DNA from: Rhodospirillaceae bacterium
GTDB lineage: Bacteria; Pseudomonadota; Alphaproteobacteria; UBA8366
Length of the DNA stretch: 36,328 nucleotides
Reading direction: 5' to 3'
Assembly: GCA_002716125.1 (NCBI GenBank)
Contig: PAZH01000063.1
Span: 1-36,328 of the forward strand
A program made the translations under genes and the position numbers. A model generated the notes under the pieces. The model had not been told where the DNA came from and made no database searches. It saw nothing but the letters and a program-made list of their open reading frames with translations. This document shows, one piece after another, positions 16,700 to 23,279 of the stretch (position 1 is its first letter; each line of letters begins with the position of its first letter).

Positions 16700-17365
16700 A
16701 TGACCGATTACATTGCCGTGGACGGCGAAACGCCTTTTGAAGAGATTGACGTACCGCTGGTGGCGGGGCGCACCGCCATCGTCCATATCGACTTGCAGAA
16801 CGATTTCCTGCATCCCGACGGGCATTATGCGCAGAACGGGATCGACATCGGGCATATGCGACGGGTGATCGAGCCGATTGCCAAACTGACACACGAGGCC
16901 CGCCGGCGCGGCGTGCCGATCATCTGGACGCGGCACGGTACCCGAGGTGTCGAAGACGGCGGCCCGTTCATGCGCCTGCGCCCGTTCCTTAAGGACGGCG
17001 GCCTCCGCCAAAACACCTGGGGGTATGAAATCCTCGAAGACCTCGAACCGCAGCCAAACGACTGGTATGTCGAAAAAACACGTCTCAGCGGCTATTTCGC
17101 GACCAACCTCGACGTCATCCTCCGAAGCCTGAAGGCCGAGACCGTCATCTTTACTGGCGTGCTGACAAACCAGTGTGTCGCTGCCACATCAAAGGATGCG
17201 AGTTTCCGCGACTATATGCCGATTGTCGTCGAAGATTGCACGGGCACGACCTTGCCGAACCTCCACGACCCGGCCATCGAAATGATGCGGGTCGGCTGGT
17301 CCGCCGTAAGTTCGCTGGACGATGTCCTCGCGAAGCTGGAAGAGCTGCCCCTCAGCAACCGATGA
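16700..17365 (+). CDS. Isochorismatase-fold cysteine hydrolase (RutB-like amidohydrolase)
   Basis: 221 residues. The Asp-Lys-Cys triad is present: Asp31 in IDLQNDF, Lys126 in VEKTRLSGYF and Cys159 in GVLTNQCVAATSKDASFRDY, with the expected cis-peptide context just before the Cys. These mark a cysteine amidase of the nicotinamidase, N-carbamoylsarcosine amidase and ureidoacrylate amidase (RutB) group, rather than the catalytically different isochorismatase proper. Substrate likely an amide or carbamoyl compound. Rut pathway genes are not nearby, so I do not call it RutB. Divergent from the TPP-enzyme gene, with a short inverted repeat between them; followed by a dispersed palindrome. Confidence 0.88.
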   Translation: MTDYIAVDGETPFEEIDVPLVAGRTAIVHIDLQNDFLHPDGHYAQNGIDIGHMRRVIEPIAKLTHEARRRGVPIIWTRHGTRGVEDGGPFMRLRPFLKDGGLRQNTWGYEILEDLEPQPNDWYVEKTRLSGYFATNLDVILRSLKAETVIFTGVLTNQCVAATSKDASFRDYMPIVVEDCTGTTLPNLHDPAIEMMRVGWSAVSSLDDVLAKLEELPLSNR

Positions 17366-17375
17366 GAGTGCTGCC

Positions 17376-17477
17376 CCTTCGAGACGGCGCTGGCGCGCCT
17401 CCTCAGGGTGAGGCGAGTAAAACTCGGAAATTGAACACCTCATCCTGAGGAGCGCGATTTGTCGCGCGTCTTGAAGG
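17376..17477. repeat. Intergenic palindromic repeat, CCTTCGAGACG family
   Basis: The segment 17376-17413 (beginning CCTTCGAGACGGCGC and ending TCCTCAGGGTGAGG) is mirrored by 17438-17477, whose inverse begins CCTTCAAGACGCGC and ends TCCTCAGGATGAGG. The 38- to 40-base arms are imperfect but clear, and enclose a 24-base A/T-rich centre. It sits between convergent genes (isochorismatase-fold and cupin). This is a familiar dispersed-repeat architecture in alphaproteobacteria and may double as a two-way terminator. Confidence 0.75.
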
Positions 17478-17496
17478 ATGGCGTGCCGCGCGGCCC

Positions 17497-17916
17497 CTAG
17501 TCCGGCTTATCGCAGGGAACCGTGCCCATATCGGCTGGGATCGAAACTTCCAAAAGCTCGAACGCATCCGAGGTCGCCGTCTCGTTGTGTGGCGTGCCGC
17601 CCGGGATATAGATCGAATCGCCGGGACCGACCCGCTCCTTGCGTCCACCTGCGAATTCGAGATCGACCCAACCGCTCAACATGTAGACGAACTGGCCTTC
17701 GCAGAGATGCACGTGCCAGCCGGTCTCTTCGGACAAACCTTCGGAGGCCGAGGTGACTTGCGCGCGAATCTTACCTTCGCTCGCCTTCGTCACGCCGAGT
17801 TCGCGGTACTGCAGGAAATCGCGCCGTCCCGGCACCATCTCCGGGTTGTCGGCTTTCGCGACCGCAATCTCGTTGTCCGGTTGCACCAATGAATTATCGA
17901 TAGGTTCCGCACTCAT
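17497..17916 (-). CDS. Cupin-domain protein
   Basis: 139 residues. Motif 1 carries His68-x-His70 in WHVHLCEGQFVYMLSGWVDL and motif 2 reads GDSIYIPGGTPHNE, giving a plausible metal site with Gln74 or Glu73 as the fourth ligand. A strong purine-rich ribosome site (AGGAGAGGG) precedes the ATG. The gene lies about 86 bases downstream of the arylsulfotransferase-like gene on the same strand, so it may be the second gene of that operon. The role is unknown; the usual cupin functions (isomerase, dioxygenase, sugar or acid binding) cannot be told apart here. Confidence 0.82.
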   Translation of the reverse strand: MSAEPIDNSLVQPDNEIAVAKADNPEMVPGRRDFLQYRELGVTKASEGKIRAQVTSASEGLSEETGWHVHLCEGQFVYMLSGWVDLEFAGGRKERVGPGDSIYIPGGTPHNETATSDAFELLEVSIPADMGTVPCDKPD

Positions 17917-18002
17917 ATCCCTCTCCTCTCCCCATTCAGGATCAATCGTTGTTTCAGATGGTAGGAACAGGCCTTTCGTTTGGCAAGCAAAGCGCGCCCC
18001 GC

Positions 18003-19346
18003 CTATTCGCCGACCGGCGGAATGCGAAACTCGCTATGCTTTGGCGGCACAACGGCGCGTTCCGTCGGCTGTTCTAGCTGCGGGACCCACTCATACGGAA
18101 AACGGTAGCCGCGGAAGACATCACTGAAGAAAAGCCCTTCCGTCTTCGACAGGTTATAGGGGCTGATATACTCCCAAACCGTTTCGCATTCCGGCGTCAC
18201 CTCGAAGATCCGTCCACAATGGGATTCCGTGATCAATGTGTTGCCGTTCGGTAGGCGTTGCGCCGCGCTCTTGTAGCGACTGTAGAACCGGCTCATGTCT
18301 TCGCCCTCGCAAGGATAGCCCTGCGTCAGAGCCGTGAATTCCCAAACCAACTCGAGCGTCACCGGATTGATTTCCAAGACCCGCGAGCAATCGCGGAGCG
18401 CGTTCCACGTGCCGTCCGGCGCCCCGGGATTCGGATTGCCGAATCCGCCTGCACCGCCATTGTCAAAGACCAGGACATTGCCCGCCCCCGGCAGACCTTT
18501 CGGAATGATATGGGCATGATGCGGACCGATGATGGTACCGAGCGCCTTCAGTGCGGGGTCCATACCGTATTCGGGTCCCACCTTCCAAACGATTTCGCCG
18601 GTCTTCTTTGATATGATGTAAAGCATCGTGCCGCGGTCATCGGTAATGATGTTCTCGGGGTCGAACCGTTCGTCCCCCGCATCGAACCACTTGTTCGGCC
18701 CAACGTAAGAGCAAGTGTTCTGGAACACGCCATGGGAGGCGCGACAGCGGCGCATCATTGCGTTCCGCGCCGCCTCGGAATGGCCGAATTGATCGATATT
18801 CTCGGCCGGCATCCAATCCCACGTGATCTCGCCATCCCAGGTCACTTCGATCATCCGGGTCGCACGGACAAGATAATCGCGGGTGACCTCCGGCCAATTA
18901 CCGCTGCGGTAGCTCAACATCAAGGTGCGCCCGCCTTCGGCCATCGGCGTCATGCCCGGCACGTAATAGCCGACCGGACAACCTTCCCGAACAAGGTCGT
19001 GGTTCTGGCGCGCCGACCACATTGGTCCGTCCCCGAGGTCGATCTCGTCCGCCTTATCGAAGCGCCATTCCTCTTGACCGTCCCACGTTTCCTGAACGAC
19101 GTCGTCGGCGCCCCAATTGTGATCGTAGACTTTCGACACCCGGCCAATCTGCCCGCCAAGTAAGGTCCCGCCCGGCAGGAGATTGATCATGAAACTCATG
19201 TAATTCGGCCAGGTCCGAACGACCTCGCCGTTCATATCCACGAGAACGGCGCCAACACCCGGAGTCTTGGAAGGATAGAGCGTATAACCGTTAAAACATT
19301 TCTCCGGATTGTAGATCGTCGTGCCCGTCGGAAAGACCGTGTACAT
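18003..19346 (-). CDS. Arylsulfotransferase (ASST)-like beta-propeller protein
   Basis: 447 residues. Repeated blade signatures of the form W-x-x-G-x-I/V-x-W (for example VTWDGEITWDW, KTGEIVWKVG, TLELVWEF, ETVWEYISP) and motifs with LPxGNTL (residues 365-371) support a six-bladed propeller of the ASST/Arylsulfotransferase superfamily. Histidines that could form the active centre are His116, His205, His276, His277, His279 and His376. In the E. coli enzyme a histidine becomes sulfated as it transfers sulfate between phenols. Unlike that periplasmic enzyme this protein has no signal peptide, so it would act in the cytoplasm, and a different reaction is possible. Start is fixed by AGGAGG five bases upstream. 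Confidence 0.78.
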   Translation of the reverse strand: MYTVFPTGTTIYNPEKCFNGYTLYPSKTPGVGAVLVDMNGEVVRTWPNYMSFMINLLPGGTLLGGQIGRVSKVYDHNWGADDVVQETWDGQEEWRFDKADEIDLGDGPMWSARQNHDLVREGCPVGYYVPGMTPMAEGGRTLMLSYRSGNWPEVTRDYLVRATRMIEVTWDGEITWDWMPAENIDQFGHSEAARNAMMRRCRASHGVFQNTCSYVGPNKWFDAGDERFDPENIITDDRGTMLYIISKKTGEIVWKVGPEYGMDPALKALGTIIGPHHAHIIPKGLPGAGNVLVFDNGGAGGFGNPNPGAPDGTWNALRDCSRVLEINPVTLELVWEFTALTQGYPCEGEDMSRFYSRYKSAAQRLPNGNTLITESHCGRIFEVTPECETVWEYISPYNLSKTEGLFFSDVFRGYRFPYEWVPQLEQPTERAVVPPKHSEFRIPPVGE

Positions 19347-19459
19347 ATCAACCTCCTCTTCCGCATCCCTAATGACATAAGGCGATTTATCGCATCTGAA
19401 ACGTGGCCATACCTGCTCCTTTCGACTAGGTAATAGTGAGAAACAAACACGAGGCGACG

Positions 19460-20170
19460 ATGATCAATCTGGAACGCGACGGCGATGTTTTCGTTCTGAC
19501 CATGGATGCGGGCGAGAACCGATGGAATACCAATTTCGCACGCGCGTTTGACGCGCGGCTCGACGAAGCATTGGCATCGGAGGGGCCGGCGGCCTTGGTC
19601 ACACGGTCGAGCGATCCGAAGTTCTTCTCGAACGGCCTCGATCTCGATTGGCGGCGCGGCGAGGGCGACGGCGAAGGCGGCGACAAATCCGTTTTCGGTG
19701 ACGAATTCTTCGCGCTTATGGATAAATTGATCACCTTCCCGATGCCGACCCTTTGCGCGGTCAACGGCCATGGTTTCGGCGCGGGCTTCATGATGGCGCT
19801 CTGCCACGACGTCCGGATGATGCGGGAGGATCGCGGTTACCTGTGCGCCAATGAAATCCAAATCGGCATGGCGATTCCCGACGCGGAGCTATCGCTTTTC
19901 CGGCATAAGATGTCGGGCAGCGCGTTCTTTGACACAGTGCAGCTCGCGCGACGCTGGACCGGCCCCGAGGCAAAGGCCGCCGGTTTCGTCCAAGACGTGG
20001 CCGACATGGACAGCCTCTTCGACAAGACGATGGACCGCGCTCGGCAGCTGGCGCCACTCGGCGCAAACCGGGCGCTCTTCGCGCAGTCGAAGGAGCGAAT
20101 TTTCGGCGAAGAACCGTCGATCAACGACCGCTCCGGCGCTGCCTACCTTTTACGGCAAGGACACGGTTAG
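19460..20170 (+). CDS. Enoyl-CoA hydratase/isomerase family protein
   Basis: 236 residues from ATG 19460, with GAGG just upstream; a GTG at 19436 would add eight residues. Crotonase-fold oxyanion segments are visible: PKFFSNGLDLDW (about 55-66) and NGHGFGAGFMMALCHDVR. The CANEIQIGMAIPD block contains a Glu that matches the catalytic Glu of delta3,delta2-enoyl-CoA isomerases; there is no obvious second hydratase Glu. Isomerase activity is thus more likely than hydration, but this is inference. Such enzymes reposition double bonds for beta-oxidation of unsaturated acids. Its end overlaps the convergent Gfo/Idh/MocA gene by four bases. Confidence 0.87.
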   Translation: MINLERDGDVFVLTMDAGENRWNTNFARAFDARLDEALASEGPAALVTRSSDPKFFSNGLDLDWRRGEGDGEGGDKSVFGDEFFALMDKLITFPMPTLCAVNGHGFGAGFMMALCHDVRMMREDRGYLCANEIQIGMAIPDAELSLFRHKMSGSAFFDTVQLARRWTGPEAKAAGFVQDVADMDSLFDKTMDRARQLAPLGANRALFAQSKERIFGEEPSINDRSGAAYLLRQGHG

Positions 20171-21201
20171 ACGGCGGCGCGTTCCGCCGCCGCATAGATT
20201 TCACGAATGAGCGCGACCGCGCGGCGGCCTTCACGGCCGTCGACCATGGGCGAGCGTCCTTCGCGGAACGCCGCGAGCGCATCTTCGAAATTTCGCTGGT
20301 GGCCGCTGAAATCGATCGCCGACGGATCGGCGGCTCCCGCGCCCGCACCGCCCGCATCGATACTGTAGGTCGCGCGAATTTCCGCGTCTTCCGGCGTCTC
20401 GTCGGCGAACTCCCAAACGCGGAACTTGTCGTCGGTCATAAACACCGAGCCACGGTCGCCGCAAATCTGAATTTCCGCCGGATGTCCCGCCGCCGACCAA
20501 CACGCGGTCGAGCCTTGAATGACGCCGAGCGCCCCACCCTCGAAACGCATGATCGCCGCGGCGGTATCCTCGACCTCGATATCGCTATGGGCGAGCAACC
20601 CCGCATCCGCTTGGACCCTCTGCGCGTCACCCATGAGGTGCAGCAGGAGGTCGATCGTGTGGATCGACTGGTTCATCAAAGCGCCACCGCCATCGAGGTT
20701 CCATGTGCCCCGCCAAGCACCACTTTCGTAGTATTCTTGCGTCCGCCACCATTTGATCGTCGCTTCGGCGAGACTGATTCGGCCGAACCGGCCGGCGTCG
20801 ACGGCCTGTTTGAGAACCGACGTCGCCGGACTGAAGCGGCGCGGGAAAATACCCGCGAGCCCCACACCCGCTTGCGCGCACGCGTCAATCATCTCGTCGA
20901 CCCGTTCTGTGGTCACCTCTAGCGGCTTCTCGCAAATGACGTGCTTGCCCGCAGCGGCGGCGGCCTTCACCGGCTCTAAATGCGCTCCGCTCGGCGTGCA
21001 GACCGTCACGGCATCAAGCCCACCATACGCCAAGAACGCGTCCAGGTCGCTATAAGCCGCGCATCCGTGCGCCGTGCCGAACTGATCCGCGATATCCGCC
21101 CGCCGCGCATAGGCGGCGACAAGCTCAGCGTTGTCCATGGCCGCAATGGCCTTTGCATGGAACGCGGCAATCATACCTGTTCCGATAATTCCAAGACGCA
21201 C
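20167..21201 (-). CDS. Gfo/Idh/MocA family NAD(P)-dependent oxidoreductase
   Basis: 344 residues starting at a GTG (21201), preceded by GGAG. N-terminal Rossmann motif GIIGTGMIAAFH (4-15), then the dinucleotide and substrate signature CEKPLEV with Glu91-Lys92-Pro93, and the C-terminal beta-sheet domain motif NQSIHTIDLLLHLMG, whose His is usually catalytic. Members oxidise or reduce sugars, inositols and similar polyols. The order in the run (22 bases after the broken SDR gene) suggests it is the last gene of a minus-strand unit with the molybdenum hydroxylase, though its fit to that pathway is not obvious. Confidence 0.88.
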   Translation of the reverse strand: MRLGIIGTGMIAAFHAKAIAAMDNAELVAAYARRADIADQFGTAHGCAAYSDLDAFLAYGGLDAVTVCTPSGAHLEPVKAAAAAGKHVICEKPLEVTTERVDEMIDACAQAGVGLAGIFPRRFSPATSVLKQAVDAGRFGRISLAEATIKWWRTQEYYESGAWRGTWNLDGGGALMNQSIHTIDLLLHLMGDAQRVQADAGLLAHSDIEVEDTAAAIMRFEGGALGVIQGSTACWSAAGHPAEIQICGDRGSVFMTDDKFRVWEFADETPEDAEIRATYSIDAGGAGAGAADPSAIDFSGHQRNFEDALAAFREGRSPMVDGREGRRAVALIREIYAAAERAAV

Positions 21202-21223
21202 GATTCAAACTCCGAGCTTATCG

Positions 21224-22024
21224 TTATGTTAGTCGGCGTAAGGCCTCTTCGATCGCTTCCACGATACGCGCGGATTTCTCGGAATCCAGTGCGTCTAGAT
21301 GGGGATCGCCAAAGTGTCCCGCATCGTTGTCGAAATAGGCACCGGACGCGTCTGCGAATTCATCGGACAACGACGCCCGCACCAGAATGTCGGCCCCGAT
21401 GCTGAGGTCGCTGCCGGCAACGCCGAATCCTTCCTTCACCATTTTACTGGCCAGGAGCGAGCCGGGATTGACCGCCACGACGAGCGGGCCGCCTTACTCA
21501 AGGCCCATCTGGCGCGACCACATGGTAAGCGCGAGCTTACTTTGCGCATAGGCATCCATGTCACCAACGCGCACACGCCCCAAAAGCGCATCGACATTCA
21601 CTGGCGCCTGTGCGGCAGACCACAGATTGACGATCCGGGCGTCCGCGCTCATCAAAGGTCGCAATCGCTTGGTCAGCAAATACGGCGCAAGCGTGTTGAC
21701 CACGAAGCGTGCGTCCATGCCGTCCGGCGTCATCGGGTCGGGCATCTTATAGACGCCCGCATTGTTAATCAGGACATCCAGTTTTTCATGCGCTGCCGAA
21801 ATAGAATTCGCCAGCGCTTCGACATCGGCGATTCGGGAAAAATCTGCGATATAGGTTTCAAGGACCCCACAACCGGGCAGGTCGGAGAGGATATTTTCCG
21901 CGTCCGTCAGTTTTGCGGGATTCCGACCGTGTAGCAGCAGTGTGTGGCCTTCCGCGGCAAGTCGCTTGGCCGTCTCGAGACCAATGCCGTCCGTCGCACC
22001 GGTTATGAGAATTCTTTTTGACAT
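21224..22024 (-). pseudogene. Short-chain dehydrogenase/reductase with an in-frame stop
   Basis: Read in one frame from ATG 22024 to the stop at 21224-21226, this would be a normal-length SDR of about 266 codons, but codon 177 is TAA (21494-21496). Upstream it has the TGATDGIG cofactor motif, NNAG at 87-90, a serine at 136 and the catalytic Tyr159-x3-Lys163 (YAQSK). Directly after the stop the same frame resumes with family-typical PLVVAVNPGSLLASKMVKEG, so no bases are lost. The stop therefore truncates the protein after its catalytic core, removing the substrate-binding C-terminus. Either a genuine nonsense mutation or a sequencing error. Confidence 0.85.
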
Positions 22025-22051
22025 CCAATTAAGTTCCGTCTGAAGCTAAAT

Positions 22052-22360
22052 TCAACTTTCTGAAAGGTCATCTTTTCCCGCAATGAGAAAGTGATGACTG
22101 ATCGATCCCGCCGTGCGGGCTTCAAGATGCGGCACGTATTCCGGATCGTTCATGAAGGCTTTCGCCGCCGTTTCGGAAGGCCACTCGATAATGATGCGGA
22201 GCGCCGCCTCTTCACCGTCGCCTTCGAGCCTTTCGTGCGTCGCCGTACGGGCAAGATAGGTACCGCCATATTTTGCGACAAGCTTATTGGCGGGTCCGAT
22301 ATAGGCGGGAACCCATTCATTCGAGATTGGTGTGACAGCTAAAACGGAATAACACGTCAT
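22052..22360 (-). CDS. DUF1330-family small protein
   Basis: 102 residues, one dimeric alpha/beta (ABM-like ferredoxin fold) domain as known for DUF1330. Visible hallmarks are the opening AVTPISNEWVPAYIGPANKLVAKYGGTYLART and the IIIEWPSETAAKAFMNDPEY block, which is diagnostic for the family. No function is established. GAGGAAATG precedes the ATG. It lies 27 bases upstream of the broken SDR gene and about 79 bases after the decayed Rieske remnant, all in the same direction. Confidence 0.82.
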   Translation of the reverse strand: MTCYSVLAVTPISNEWVPAYIGPANKLVAKYGGTYLARTATHERLEGDGEEAALRIIIEWPSETAAKAFMNDPEYVPHLEARTAGSISHHFLIAGKDDLSES

Positions 22361-22439
22361 CTACTCATTTCCTCAACGTATCGCATTGATCGGAGGATAT
22401 ATTTATCTGATTACGAATATAAATATCGAAAAATTGAAT

Positions 22440-22795
22440 TCATAATTCTCTTTTTTCATATAATTGGAAAACGATCGTCACTTCATCAGGCCCGAACTCG
22501 ACCAATCCGCAGGCCAGAAACGCGCGCGAGCCCCTACAATGGAAGATGCGTAAATGGTTCCAATTTTCGCGTATCGAGCAACACCCGGTGCTGCTCGTAG
22601 AGCCAACGGTTTTCCCGCAACGGTGGTCGCCCGGTAATCGCCCGGTGCCGCAAGCTCGCTCTCCTGGCAAACGAACAGCCAAACCCGCTCGAAGATGTCC
22701 TTCAGCTCCTGCCGGAAAATCGTCTCGTCGGTAAAAATTCAATTATCGAGATAATGTGTATCCGGCAAAGGCGGCGGATCATACCCCGAAATCAT
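22440..22795 (-). pseudogene. Decayed Rieske ring-hydroxylating oxygenase remnant
   Basis: Translating the minus strand from ATG 22795 (directly after the 2Fe-2S subunit stop) gives a start like a Rieske oxygenase alpha subunit, interrupted by TGA at codon 19 (22739-22741), where a CGA Arg codon would fit. The same frame then runs IFTDETIFRQELKDIF, FVCQESELAAPGDYRATTVA and GKPL to about 22604, matching the region just before the Rieske domain. At about 22614 another frame gives ENRWLYEQHRVLLDTRKLEP, resembling the first helix of a ring-hydroxylase beta subunit, until a stop at 22534. A third short stretch, GPDEVTIVFQLYE (about 22440-22502), is unidentified. No Cys-x-His Rieske motif survives. 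The 22361-22439 gap holds nothing recognisable. Confidence 0.7.
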
Positions 22796-23278
22796 CTACG
22801 ATGCCTTTCGCAGCTCACCCGCGCGTTTCACCGCGTCAATGATTTCCGGATAGGCGGCGCAACGGCAGAGGTTGCCCGACAGATAATGCCGCACGTCGTC
22901 GTCCGTGGGTTCCGGATTCTCATCCAGCAGCTTCTTGGTCATTAGGATCATGCCGGGCGTGCAGTAACCGCATTGGAAACCGCCGGTCTCGATGAAAGCC
23001 TGCTGCTCCGGACTCAATTCGCCGTCGACCTCCAGGCTTTCGATGGTCTGCACGTCCTTGCCATCGACCAACGCCGCCAGCTGCAAGCAGCCCGTGGTTG
23101 CCTTGCCGTCGATCAAGACCGTACAGCAGCCGCAGAGACCTTGCCCGCAGCTCTCGCGCGCCCCCGTCAGGCCGAAGACGTTCTGCAGCATCTCCACCAT
23201 GTTCCATTGCGGCCGCACCTCGGCGGCGACCTCACGGCCGTTCAGCGTGAAATTAATCGTGCGTTTCTCGGTACTCAT
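22796..23278 (-). CDS. Molybdenum hydroxylase small subunit, two [2Fe-2S] clusters
   Basis: 160 residues, the standard length of the iron-sulfur subunit of xanthine dehydrogenase-family hydroxylases. A plant-type cluster is bound by Cys44, Cys49, Cys52 and Cys64 (ESCGQGLCGCCTV and TTGC), and the second by Cys103, Cys106, Cys138 and Cys140 (QCGYC and LCRC). It passes electrons from the molybdopterin subunit to FAD. One base separates it from the large subunit gene (TGA-G-ATG), and the decayed Rieske gene begins immediately after its stop. Confidence 0.95.
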   Translation of the reverse strand: MSTEKRTINFTLNGREVAAEVRPQWNMVEMLQNVFGLTGARESCGQGLCGCCTVLIDGKATTGCLQLAALVDGKDVQTIESLEVDGELSPEQQAFIETGGFQCGYCTPGMILMTKKLLDENPEPTDDDVRHYLSGNLCRCAAYPEIIDAVKRAGELRKAS

Positions 23279-23279
23279 C

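Noticed and set aside
19382..19393. GCGAT-TT-ATCGC palindrome upstream of the arylsulfotransferase-like gene.
   Set aside because: Only 12 bases and not supported by an adjacent regulator; too short to claim as an operator.
21224..21478. A separate 84-residue protein starting at a GTG.
   Set aside because: It continues the SDR frame directly after the TAA at 21494-21496 and matches the SDR C-terminus, so it is part of the disrupted gene.
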